Shown piece after piece: positions 1 to 5,503 of a stretch of 5,503 bases of DNA. The notes under the pieces were generated by a model, which was not told the origin of the DNA, searched no databases, and saw only the letters and a list, made by a program, of their open reading frames with translations. Origin of the DNA: an uncultured Erysipelotrichaceae bacterium. Its GTDB lineage: Bacteria; Bacillota_I; Bacilli_A; RF39; UBA660. How positions within the stretch are numbered: position 1 is the stretch's first letter; the number at the start of each line of letters is the position of its first letter. The stretch covers positions 1 to 5,503 of the forward strand of contig CATOOY010000063.1 of the NCBI GenBank assembly GCA_951801995.1. Direction: 5' to 3'. The position numbers were made by a program, and so were the translations under genes.

Positions 1-136
1 AATAAATATCAAAATAGTCCTCCTTCAGATACTCATTTCTCATCTTAAGAAATTTATTATAATGTTTTATCTGATTATAATAAACTTCTTAAGATGAGAA
101 ATGAGTATCTGAAGGAGGACTATTTTGATATTTATT
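1..136. repeat. Long fold-back inverted repeat at the left edge
   Basis: Bases 1-51 are the exact reverse complement of 86-136. After one mismatch (A52 opposite C85) the pairing resumes for 11 bp (53-63 with 74-84), leaving a 10-base loop at 64-73. This gives 62 matches in a 63-bp stem that reaches the window edge. The right arm is ordinary recF coding sequence. The left arm reads as recF backwards and puts a stop codon (46-48) in the recF frame. RecF-like protein begins at base 52, which is also the mismatch position. I infer that 52 onward is authentic and 1-51 is an inverted copy primed at the natural 11-bp inverted repeat. A chimeric read or contig-end artefact is the simplest cause. A real inverted duplication remains possible. 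Confidence 0.93.
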
Positions 137-723
137 ATTTTGATATTTTGACAAAATATTTTATAGAAAAGGCTGTTCTTATTTATAAAATGAGACTTAA
201 ATTTATAGACCGTATTAATGAATATGCACCTTCTATATATGAAAATCTTATGCATATAAAAAATTTTCATATTTTTTATAAAATTATGGATTTTGAAGAA
301 AAAGATGCCATAAATGAAGAATATATTTTGAAATTTTATGAAAAGAATAGAGAAAAAGAAAGGGCATGTAGAAAGACCTTGTTTGGTCCCCATCATGATG
401 ATCTTGTTTTTTGTATAGGCAATAAAGATATGGTTGCTTATTCTTCACAGGGACAGCAAAGAGCTGCTATTTTGACTTTTAAACTTTCTGAGATAGAACT
501 TTATAAAAAATATAAAAAAAGGCTTCCTATTGTTTTACTGGATGATGTGTTTAGTGAATTAGATCATCAGAAAAAAAACAATTTAATGAAATATATAGAA
601 GAAAATTTGCAAGTGATTATTACAACAACGGAATTGGATCATTTAACAGAAAATCAAAAGAAAAATGCAAAATTTATTCAAATAGAGAATGGGAAAGTAA
701 AAAAACAAGAAGAGGTGATATAG
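52..723 (+). CDS. recF: DNA replication and repair protein RecF, C-terminal part (5' end missing)
   Basis: RecF is a cytoplasmic SMC/ABC-type ATPase that works with RecO and RecR to load RecA onto single-stranded gaps. About 223 codons remain of a family usually near 360-370 residues, so the N-terminal part with the Walker A loop is absent. The preserved part starts with IYYNVLSDYNKLLKMRN, which matches the RecF segment ending in the conserved QRN. Next comes a helical arm region, then GPHHDD (385-402), the ABC signature SSQGQQR (442-462), and Walker B with D-loop LPIVLLDDVFSELD (523-564). A threonine-rich switch strand, IITTTE, follows. The ATG at 94 is an internal methionine next to RN, not a start. 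The frame is open leftward to a stop at 46-48, but 1-51 is an inverted copy, so the true start lies outside the window. The stop TAG abuts the gyrB ATG, suggesting co-transcription and translational coupling. Identity is secure. Whether the genome has an intact recF cannot be told from here. Confidence 0.95.
   Translation: MYYNVLSDYNKLLKMRNEYLKEDYFDIYYFDILTKYFIEKAVLIYKMRLKFIDRINEYAPSIYENLMHIKNFHIFYKIMDFEEKDAINEEYILKFYEKNREKERACRKTLFGPHHDDLVFCIGNKDMVAYSSQGQQRAAILTFKLSEIELYKKYKKRLPIVLLDDVFSELDHQKKNNLMKYIEENLQVIITTTELDHLTENQKKNAKFIQIENGKVKKQEEVI
711..718 (+). promoter_or_regulatory. Ribosome binding site of gyrB inside the recF end
   Basis: AGAGGTGA is a strong match to the anti-Shine-Dalgarno complement AAGGAGGTGAT and sits five bases before the ATG at 724. 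It lies wholly within the last recF codons, and the recF stop (721-723) directly touches the gyrB start. Ribosomes finishing recF would therefore end on the gyrB initiation site. This fixes the gyrB start. Confidence 0.85.
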
Positions 724-2655
724 ATGGAAGAAACAAAAAATATAGAACATTATGATGCTTCTGATATTCAGGTATTAGAGGGATTGGAAGCTGTTCGTAA
801 GAGACCTGGTATGTACATAGGCTCTACTAGTGTAAAAGGATTACATCATTTAGTATGGGAGATTGTGGATAATGCAATCGATGAAGCACTTGCTGGATAT
901 TGTGATGATATAGAAATTATTATTAATAAAGATAATTCAATTACTGTAAAAGATGATGGTAGAGGTATTCCTACAGGTATTCATAAAAAAACGGGTATTT
1001 CTACTGTAGAGACTGTATATACTGTTTTACATGCAGGTGGAAAATTTGGTGGAGGAGGCTATAAAGTAGCTGGTGGTCTTCATGGAGTAGGAGCTTCTGT
1101 TGTAAATGCTTTAAGTAAATGGGTAGAAGTAAAGGTATATCAGGATGAAAAGGTACATCGTATTCGTTTTGAAAATGGTGGACATACAGTAGAACCTCTT
1201 ACAGTAATTGATTCTTGTTCTAAAGAGCGAACTGGAACTACTGTTACTTTTTTACCAGATCCTTTGATATTTACTGATACTACTATTTTTGATTATGAAA
1301 CTTTAAAGACAAGAGTAAGAGAACTTGCCTTCTTAAATAAAGGGCTTCGTATTATTTTGTGTGATGATAGGGAAGAAGAAAAGAAAAAGGAAACATTTGT
1401 TTATGAAGGTGGAATAAGTGCTTATGTAGAAATGCTAAATAAGAATAAAACACCTATTCATGAGGAAATTATTCATTTATCTGGAGAAGATTCTGATATT
1501 TCGCTTGAAGTAGCACTTCAGTATAATTCAGGGTATGCATCTAATATATATTCTTTTACAAATAACATTAATACTTATGAAGGTGGTACACATGAGGATG
1601 GAGTAAAAAGATCTCTTACTAGAATTATCAATAATTATGCAAGAAAAAATAAATTTTTGAAGGAAAATGAAGAATCGTTAAATGGGGATGATGTAAGAGA
1701 AGGAATCACTATGATTATTTCCTGTAAGCATCCTGATCCTCAATTTGAAGGACAAACAAAGACGAAACTTGGAAATAGTGAAGTAAGGAAAATTGCTGAT
1801 GATGTGTTTAGTAATGGGTTTGAAAGATTTCTGCTTGAGCATCCAGAAGAGGCTAAAATTATTGTAGAAAAAGCAATGACAGCTGCAAGAGCGAGAGTAG
1901 CAGCAAAAAAGGCACGTGATTTAACCCGTCGTAAGACAGCACTAGAAGTTACATCTTTACCTGGAAAACTTGCAGATTGTTCTTCAAAAAATGCAGAAGA
2001 GTGCGAAATTTATATAGTCGAGGGAGATTCTGCAGGTGGCTCTGCTAAATCTGGTAGGGATCCGAAAACGCAAGCTATTTTACCACTTCGAGGAAAAATA
2101 TTAAATGTGGAAAAAGCAAGACTGGATCGTATTTTAGGAAATAATGAAATACGTTCTATGATTACTGCTTTTGGTACTGGTATTGGTGATGAATTTGATA
2201 TTTCTAAACTTAGATATCACAAAATTGTTATTATGACAGATGCCGATGTAGATGGTTCGCATATTCGTATTTTATTATTAACATTCTTTTACCGTTATTT
2301 TAAACCTTTGGTAGAGCAGGGATACATATATGCTGCACAACCTCCTTTGTATAAAGTAGAATATAATAAAAAATTATATCATGCTTATTCAGATGAGGAA
2401 CGAGATGGAATCATCGCACAGTTACCAGATCCTACCAAGGCAAGAATTAATAGATATAAAGGTTTGGGAGAAATGGATGCAGAAGAACTTTGGGATACTA
2501 CTATGAACATTGAAAATAGAATTTTGCTTCAAATTACAATGGATGATGCTATTATGGCAGATAAAGTTTTAACGGATCTTATGGGTGAGGAAGTTGAACC
2601 AAGACGTGAATTTATTGAAAAAAATGCAAAATTCGTAGAAAATTTGGATGTATAG
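724..2655 (+). CDS. gyrB: DNA gyrase subunit B
   Basis: ATPase subunit of the A2B2 type IIA topoisomerase that introduces negative supercoils; cytoplasmic, on the nucleoid. At 643 aa it is the usual short Gram-positive form, without the large insert of the E. coli protein. GHKL ATPase domain, about 1-225: general base E46 and Mg-binding N50 in EIVDNAIDEAL, D77 and R80 in DDGRGIP, and the glycine-rich lid GGLHGVGASVVNALS (117-131). Transducer domain, about 226-400: QTKTK at 344-348, whose K346 matches the gamma-phosphate lysine. TOPRIM domain, about 426-540: EGDSAGGSAKSGRD with E433, and DADVDGSH with D506, D508 and D510 for metal binding. C-terminal GyrA-contact region: RYKGLGEMDAEELW (578-590). 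The sequence QAILPLRGKILNVEKAR favours GyrB over ParE, as does the adjacent gyrA. D435 and K458, where quinolone resistance changes occur, have the usual residues. No oddity seen. Confidence 0.98.
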   Translation: MEETKNIEHYDASDIQVLEGLEAVRKRPGMYIGSTSVKGLHHLVWEIVDNAIDEALAGYCDDIEIIINKDNSITVKDDGRGIPTGIHKKTGISTVETVYTVLHAGGKFGGGGYKVAGGLHGVGASVVNALSKWVEVKVYQDEKVHRIRFENGGHTVEPLTVIDSCSKERTGTTVTFLPDPLIFTDTTIFDYETLKTRVRELAFLNKGLRIILCDDREEEKKKETFVYEGGISAYVEMLNKNKTPIHEEIIHLSGEDSDISLEVALQYNSGYASNIYSFTNNINTYEGGTHEDGVKRSLTRIINNYARKNKFLKENEESLNGDDVREGITMIISCKHPDPQFEGQTKTKLGNSEVRKIADDVFSNGFERFLLEHPEEAKIIVEKAMTAARARVAAKKARDLTRRKTALEVTSLPGKLADCSSKNAEECEIYIVEGDSAGGSAKSGRDPKTQAILPLRGKILNVEKARLDRILGNNEIRSMITAFGTGIGDEFDISKLRYHKIVIMTDADVDGSHIRILLLTFFYRYFKPLVEQGYIYAAQPPLYKVEYNKKLYHAYSDEERDGIIAQLPDPTKARINRYKGLGEMDAEELWDTTMNIENRILLQITMDDAIMADKVLTDLMGEEVEPRREFIEKNAKFVENLDV

Positions 2656-2660
2656 GGGGA
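2655..2660 (+). promoter_or_regulatory. Ribosome binding site of gyrA overlapping the gyrB stop
   Basis: GGGGGA begins on the last base of the gyrB TAG and lies six bases before the gyrA ATG at 2667. It fits the anti-Shine-Dalgarno less exactly than the gyrB site. The overlap with the stop codon and the 11-bp gap suggest that gyrA is translated from the gyrB message in a coupled way. Confidence 0.75.
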
Positions 2661-2666
2661 ATTTAA

Positions 2667-5087
2667 ATGGATAAATTACAAGAACTACCTTTTGCCGAGT
2701 CTATTCAAAAATCTTTTTTGGATTATGCAATGAGTGTTATTGCATCTCGAGCGCTTCCTGATGTAAGAGATGGACTTAAACCAGTACAAAGAAGAATTGT
2801 ATACGGAATGAATGACATGGGAGCCACTTCAACAGTACAACATAAAAAATGTGCTCGTATTGTGGGAGATGTTATGGGTAAATATCATCCTCATGGTGAT
2901 TCATCTATTTATGAGGCACTTGTACGTATGGCACAAATATTTTCTTATCGTTATATGCTTGTAGATGGTCATGGAAATTTTGGTTCTATTGATGGGGATG
3001 GAGCAGCAGCTATGCGTTATACAGAAGCTAGGATGTCTAAAATTAGCATGGAACTTGTTCGTGATATTCATAAAAATACGATAGACTTTGTTCCCAACTA
3101 TGATGGAACAGAACGTGAACCAAAAGTTCTTCCTTCACGTTTTCCTAATATACTTGTAAATGGAACTACAGGGATTGCAGTGGGTATGGCTACTAATATG
3201 CCTCCTCATAATTTAAAAGAGGTTGTTGATGGAACTATAGCGCTTATTGATAATCCCGATTTGACTGTTGTAGAACTTATGGAATATATTAAAGGTCCTG
3301 ATTTTCCAACTGGTGCTTCTATTTTAGGAAATAGTGGTATCCGAAAGGCTTATGAAACGGGAAAAGGAATTATTACAGTTCGTTCAAAAGTAAATATTGA
3401 GGAAATGAAAAATGGAAAACATCAAATCATTGTTACAGAAATTCCATATATGATAAATAAATCGGTTCTAATTGGTAAAATTGCAGATCTTGTTCGTGAT
3501 AAAGTAATTGATGGTATTACAGATATTCGAGATGAGAGTAATAGGAATGGAATTCGTATTGTTGTAGAACTTAGGCGAGATGCGAATGCGAATGTTGTTT
3601 TAAATAATCTTTATAAACATACTTCTATTCAAACAACATATGGTATTAATAATTTGGCTTTAGTAGATGATGAACCAAGAACACTTAATTTAAAGGAAAT
3701 ACTTGAAAAATATATTGAACATCAAAGGACTGTTATTTATCGTAGAACAAAATTTGATTTAGATAAGGCAGAAGCGCAAGCACATATTTTAGAAGGATTA
3801 AAAATTGCTTTAGATAATATAGATGAGATTATCAAACTTTTAAAGGCTGCAAAAAATGATGAAGAAGCTTCTTCTGAACTTATGAATCGTTTTGCTTTAT
3901 CAGAAGCGCAAGCCAAAGCTATTTTGGAAATGAAGTTAAGACGATTAACGGGTTTAGAAAGACAAAAAATAGAAGAACAATTAAAACAATTAGAGGAATT
4001 AATTGCAGATTTGAAAGATATTCTTGCAAATGAAAAAAGAATTTTAAATATTATCAAAGAAGAACTTACTGAAATTAAAAATAAATATGGGGATGAAAGA
4101 AAAACCAATATTGATATGTCTGCTATAGACTTTATTGAAGATGAAGCTCTTATCCCTGTAGAAGATGTTGTTATTACTTTAACAAATAAAGGATATATTA
4201 AAAGAATTTTAAGTGAAACTTATAAAACGCAAAATCGTGGTGGTGTAGGAATAAAGGGTATGACAACGAATGAAGAAGATTTTGTGGAAAACTTAATTTC
4301 TATGACAACACATGATTATTTATTATTCTTTACAAATAAGGGAAAAGTGTATCGTATAAAGGGATATGAAATTCCATTATTTAGTAGACAATCTAAAGGA
4401 CTTCCAATTGTGAATTTATTACCACTTGAAAAAGAGGAAACTGTTAGAGCAATGCTCAAAGTAGAAAATAACGATACTGCAAAGTACATTGTATTCTGTA
4501 CATGTAATGGTCTTGTAAAACGTACAGCTATTGAAGAATTTAATAATATTAGAAATAATGGAAAATTAGCTATTACATTAAAAGAAAATGATGAGCTATT
4601 ATCTGTCAAAAAAACACAGGGTGATAGTGAAGTTTTAATCGCATCTTCTAATGGACGTATGATACATTTTGTGGAAAATGAAATTCGTGTAATGGGAAGA
4701 ACTGCCTCTGGTGTTAGAGGAATTGATACTGATGGTGGAAAATGTGTAGGAATGGAAATTGCTAAAACAGGGCAAGAAGTGTTAGTAGTAACGGAGAACG
4801 GTTATGGAAAGAGAACTGTTATTGAAGAATATAGAATGACACATAGGGGAAGTAAGGGTGTTAAAGCTTTAAATATTACTGATAAAAATGGTAATATAGT
4901 GTCTTTCAAAGCAGTAACAGGCAATGAAGATTTAATGATTATAACGAATAGTGGAATTATTATTCGATTAATGATTGATCAGATCTCTACTACAGGAAGA
5001 GTTGCACAAGGTGTTAAATTAATTAATTTAAAAGATAATCAAAAGGTTAGTACAGTTGCTACTATTATTAAGGAAGAAGAAAATTAG
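2667..5087 (+). CDS. gyrA: DNA gyrase subunit A
   Basis: DNA breakage-reunion and wrapping subunit of gyrase; 806 aa, near the usual 800-880. The winged-helix/DNA-gate domain (about 1-360) holds YAMSVIASRALPDVRDGLKP and the quinolone-determining stretch HPHGDSSIYEALVRMAQ, with S79 and E83 at the E. coli S83 and D87 positions (susceptible-type residues). The catalytic tyrosine is Y118 in AAMRYTEARMS. I91 follows RMAQ where Asp or Pro is common. A long coiled-coil arm spans about 365-480, rich in E, K and L. Six C-terminal beta-pinwheel blades start near VVITLTNKG (501), YLLFFTNKG (551), YIVFCTCNG (607), EVLIASSNG (655), EVLVVTENG (704) and DLMIITNSG (755). The GyrA box at 522-528 reads QNRGGVG, so it is present but has Val where Lys or Arg is usual. 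Its presence, the six blades and the gyrB neighbour favour GyrA over ParC. The last codons overlap a terminator hairpin. Confidence 0.97.
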   Translation: MDKLQELPFAESIQKSFLDYAMSVIASRALPDVRDGLKPVQRRIVYGMNDMGATSTVQHKKCARIVGDVMGKYHPHGDSSIYEALVRMAQIFSYRYMLVDGHGNFGSIDGDGAAAMRYTEARMSKISMELVRDIHKNTIDFVPNYDGTEREPKVLPSRFPNILVNGTTGIAVGMATNMPPHNLKEVVDGTIALIDNPDLTVVELMEYIKGPDFPTGASILGNSGIRKAYETGKGIITVRSKVNIEEMKNGKHQIIVTEIPYMINKSVLIGKIADLVRDKVIDGITDIRDESNRNGIRIVVELRRDANANVVLNNLYKHTSIQTTYGINNLALVDDEPRTLNLKEILEKYIEHQRTVIYRRTKFDLDKAEAQAHILEGLKIALDNIDEIIKLLKAAKNDEEASSELMNRFALSEAQAKAILEMKLRRLTGLERQKIEEQLKQLEELIADLKDILANEKRILNIIKEELTEIKNKYGDERKTNIDMSAIDFIEDEALIPVEDVVITLTNKGYIKRILSETYKTQNRGGVGIKGMTTNEEDFVENLISMTTHDYLLFFTNKGKVYRIKGYEIPLFSRQSKGLPIVNLLPLEKEETVRAMLKVENNDTAKYIVFCTCNGLVKRTAIEEFNNIRNNGKLAITLKENDELLSVKKTQGDSEVLIASSNGRMIHFVENEIRVMGRTASGVRGIDTDGGKCVGMEIAKTGQEVLVVTENGYGKRTVIEEYRMTHRGSKGVKALNITDKNGNIVSFKAVTGNEDLMIITNSGIIIRLMIDQISTTGRVAQGVKLINLKDNQKVSTVATIIKEEEN

Positions 5088-5101
5088 TTTTCTTCTTTTT
5101 T
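5074..5101 (+). terminator. Intrinsic terminator overlapping the gyrA 3' end
   Basis: AAGAAGAAAA (5074-5083) pairs perfectly with TTTTCTTCTT (5088-5097) around a four-base loop TTAG that contains the gyrA stop codon. G-U pairs can extend the stem at its base, and T-rich sequence runs to 5101. The left arm encodes the acidic tail KEEEN. The stem has only two G-C pairs, so termination may be incomplete, but the hairpin plus T-run directly at an operon end is the expected arrangement. It would close the recF-gyrB-gyrA transcript just before the first parS site. Confidence 0.7.
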
Positions 5102-5107
5102 ATATAA

Positions 5108-5123
5108 TGTTTCACGTGAAACA
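5108..5123. promoter_or_regulatory. parS: parS site 1 (ParB/Spo0J binding)
   Basis: TGTTTCACGTGAAACA is a perfect 16-bp palindrome. It matches the widely conserved chromosomal parS consensus TGTTNCACGTGAAACA at every position. Flanking bases extend the palindrome to 24 bp (5104-5127). It starts six bases after the T-run of the gyrA terminator. ParB (Spo0J) loads at such sites as a CTP-dependent clamp, spreads along DNA and recruits SMC for origin segregation. The position beside gyrA, close to the usual origin, fits this role. Confidence 0.95.
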
Positions 5124-5243
5124 TTATTGATTACAAATTCTTATTTATAACTATAATATACATACTTTTTTTATAGATAATTTTAATATCATCTCTTATT
5201 ATATTTTATAATTTTTGAATATTTTTGTTTAATCTATAATTTA

Positions 5244-5259
5244 TGTTTCACGTGAAACA
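5244..5259. promoter_or_regulatory. parS: parS site 2 (ParB/Spo0J binding)
   Basis: This is an identical TGTTTCACGTGAAACA, starting exactly 136 bp after site 1. Flanking symmetry extends only one base on each side (18 bp in all). It is the middle site of the array and lies at the junction of the two repeat units. Confidence 0.95.
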
Positions 5260-5379
5260 TTGCTACCTACAAATTCTTATTTATAGCTATAATATACATA
5301 CTTTTTTTATAGATAATTTTAATACCATCTTTTATTATATTTTATAATTTTTGAACATTTTTATTTAATCTATAATTTA

Positions 5380-5395
5380 TGTTTCACGTGAAACA
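5380..5395. promoter_or_regulatory. parS: parS site 3 (ParB/Spo0J binding)
   Basis: This is the third identical TGTTTCACGTGAAACA, again exactly 136 bp after the previous one. Flanks extend the palindrome to 24 bp (5376-5399). The sequence after it differs from the spacer that follows sites 1 and 2, so the array ends here. It lies 31 bases before the -35-like element of the possible promoter at 5427, where bound ParB could affect transcription. Confidence 0.95.
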
Positions 5396-5426
5396 TAAAA
5401 AAGTTACTACAATGTTAATATGAATT

Positions 5427-5454
5427 TTGTTACTTAAATAAAAGGTGATATAAA
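5427..5454 (+). promoter_or_regulatory. Possible sigma-A promoter with extended -10
   Basis: TTGTTA (5427-5432, four of six matches to TTGACA) is separated by 16 bases from TATAAA (5449-5454, five of six matches to TATAAT). TG at 5446-5447 gives the extended -10 pattern TGnTATAAA typical of Gram-positive promoters. Transcription would begin near 5461 and run rightward out of the window. In DNA this A/T-rich such matches arise easily by chance, so this is a candidate only. Part of it (AAAGGTGAT, 5441-5449) also resembles a ribosome binding site, but no lasting reading frame follows. Confidence 0.35.
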
Positions 5455-5503
5455 TAAATTGGATTTTTAAAGTGAAATATATATATTAAAATGGTTGATA
5501 TTT

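Larger units (their letters stand above)
5108..5379. repeat. Tandem duplication of a 136-bp parS-plus-spacer unit
   Basis: Unit 1 (5108-5243) and unit 2 (5244-5379) align with no gaps and 10 differences in 136 positions, about 93% identity. Each unit is a parS palindrome followed by a 120-base A/T-rich spacer; a third parS follows without another spacer. Five of the ten differences cluster at 5125-5130 in unit 1 against 5261-5266 in unit 2, immediately after the palindrome. The other five are scattered single changes, mostly transitions. Both spacers keep CTATAA...TTATAG and ATTATATTTTATAAT inverted repeats. Similarity does not clearly extend beyond the first or third parS, so the unit boundaries coincide with the palindromes. 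Confidence 0.93.
5088..5503. other. Gene-free, very A/T-rich intergenic region with parS array
   Basis: I see no credible coding frame on either strand over these 416 bases. The region holds the right half of the gyrA terminator, three parS palindromes, two copies of a 136-bp repeat unit and a possible rightward promoter. The spacer between the first two palindromes (5124-5243) has about 13 G or C in 120 bases by hand count, far below the neighbouring genes. No tRNA- or rRNA-like structure was recognised. The gene expected further right begins outside the window or at its very edge. Confidence 0.8.

Noticed and set aside
67..396. Minus-strand open frame antisense to recF
   Set aside because: Low-complexity protein rich in F, I and K from A/T-rich codons, lying opposite clear RecF homology; a shadow frame.
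3770..3913. 12-bp direct repeat AGAAGCGCAAGC at 3770-3781 and 3902-3913
   Set aside because: Both copies encode EAQA in the gyrA coiled-coil arm in the same frame. Shared codons explain the match.
3737..4609. Minus-strand open frames opposite gyrA (3737-4108 and 4316-4609)
   Set aside because: Both lie opposite strongly conserved gyrA coding sequence, are rich in S and F as expected from reversed E/K codons, and lack recognisable domains.
5139..5149. TTATTTATA in each spacer as a DnaA box
   Set aside because: It has two mismatches to TTATNCACA, both at the conserved C positions, and there is no cluster of better boxes. It is not enough to call an origin here.
5103..5376. TATAAT hexamers just before each parS (5103-5108, 5235-5240, 5371-5376) as promoters blocked by ParB
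   Set aside because: No -35 element sits at proper spacing. The TTGAAT/TTGAAC before the second and third hexamers is only 14 bases away, and TATAAT is frequent by chance in DNA this A/T-rich.
5108..5395. CRISPR-like array: three identical repeats at constant spacing
   Set aside because: The repeats are only 16 bp, the spacers are 120 bp and nearly identical to each other, and the repeat is an exact parS consensus. CRISPR spacers are short and unrelated.
5376..5399. The extended parS3 palindrome as a transcription terminator
   Set aside because: The hairpin would have no loop, and it is followed by A, not T, on the + strand. On the other strand the T-run precedes the hairpin instead of following it.
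5441..5503. A small gene starting at TTG 5459, GTG 5472 or ATG 5491
   Set aside because: TTG 5459 and GTG 5472 reach stop codons after three and five codons. ATG 5491 has no nearby ribosome binding site and only four codons within the window.

Overview
The window looks like part of the chromosome of a low-G+C Gram-positive bacterium (Bacillota, standard code with TGG for Trp). The genes are A/T-rich, and the intergenic DNA after gyrA is far more so. The gyrase proteins resemble those of Bacilli and Erysipelotrichia-like Firmicutes. That placement is my impression from the sequences, not the result of a search.

Layout, all on the + strand. (1) Bases 1-136 form a nearly perfect fold-back palindrome: bases 1-51 are an exact reverse complement of 86-136, inside recF. 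Recognisable RecF protein starts exactly where the inverted copy ends (base 52). The left edge is therefore most simply an artificial or rearranged junction, and the front of recF is missing. (2) The C-terminal part of recF runs to 723. (3) gyrB (724-2655) starts on the base after the recF stop codon. (4) gyrA (2667-5087) follows after 11 bp. (5) A U-tailed hairpin overlapping the last gyrA codons is a likely terminator. (6) Bases 5088-5503 carry no gene. They contain three identical 16-bp palindromes that match the consensus ParB/Spo0J binding site parS, placed exactly 136 bp apart because a 136-bp unit is tandemly duplicated. A possible promoter pointing right follows.

recF-gyrB-gyrA is the classic gene order beside the replication origin of Firmicutes (dnaA-dnaN-recF-gyrB-gyrA). 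RecF acts in gap repair at stalled forks, and GyrB and GyrA form the A2B2 gyrase that removes positive supercoils. The parS cluster would load ParB and SMC next to the origin for chromosome segregation. The window thus joins replication, supercoiling and segregation functions in one origin-proximal block. The least ordinary part is the evenly spaced, nearly in-phase triple parS array with its conserved, very A/T-rich spacer.
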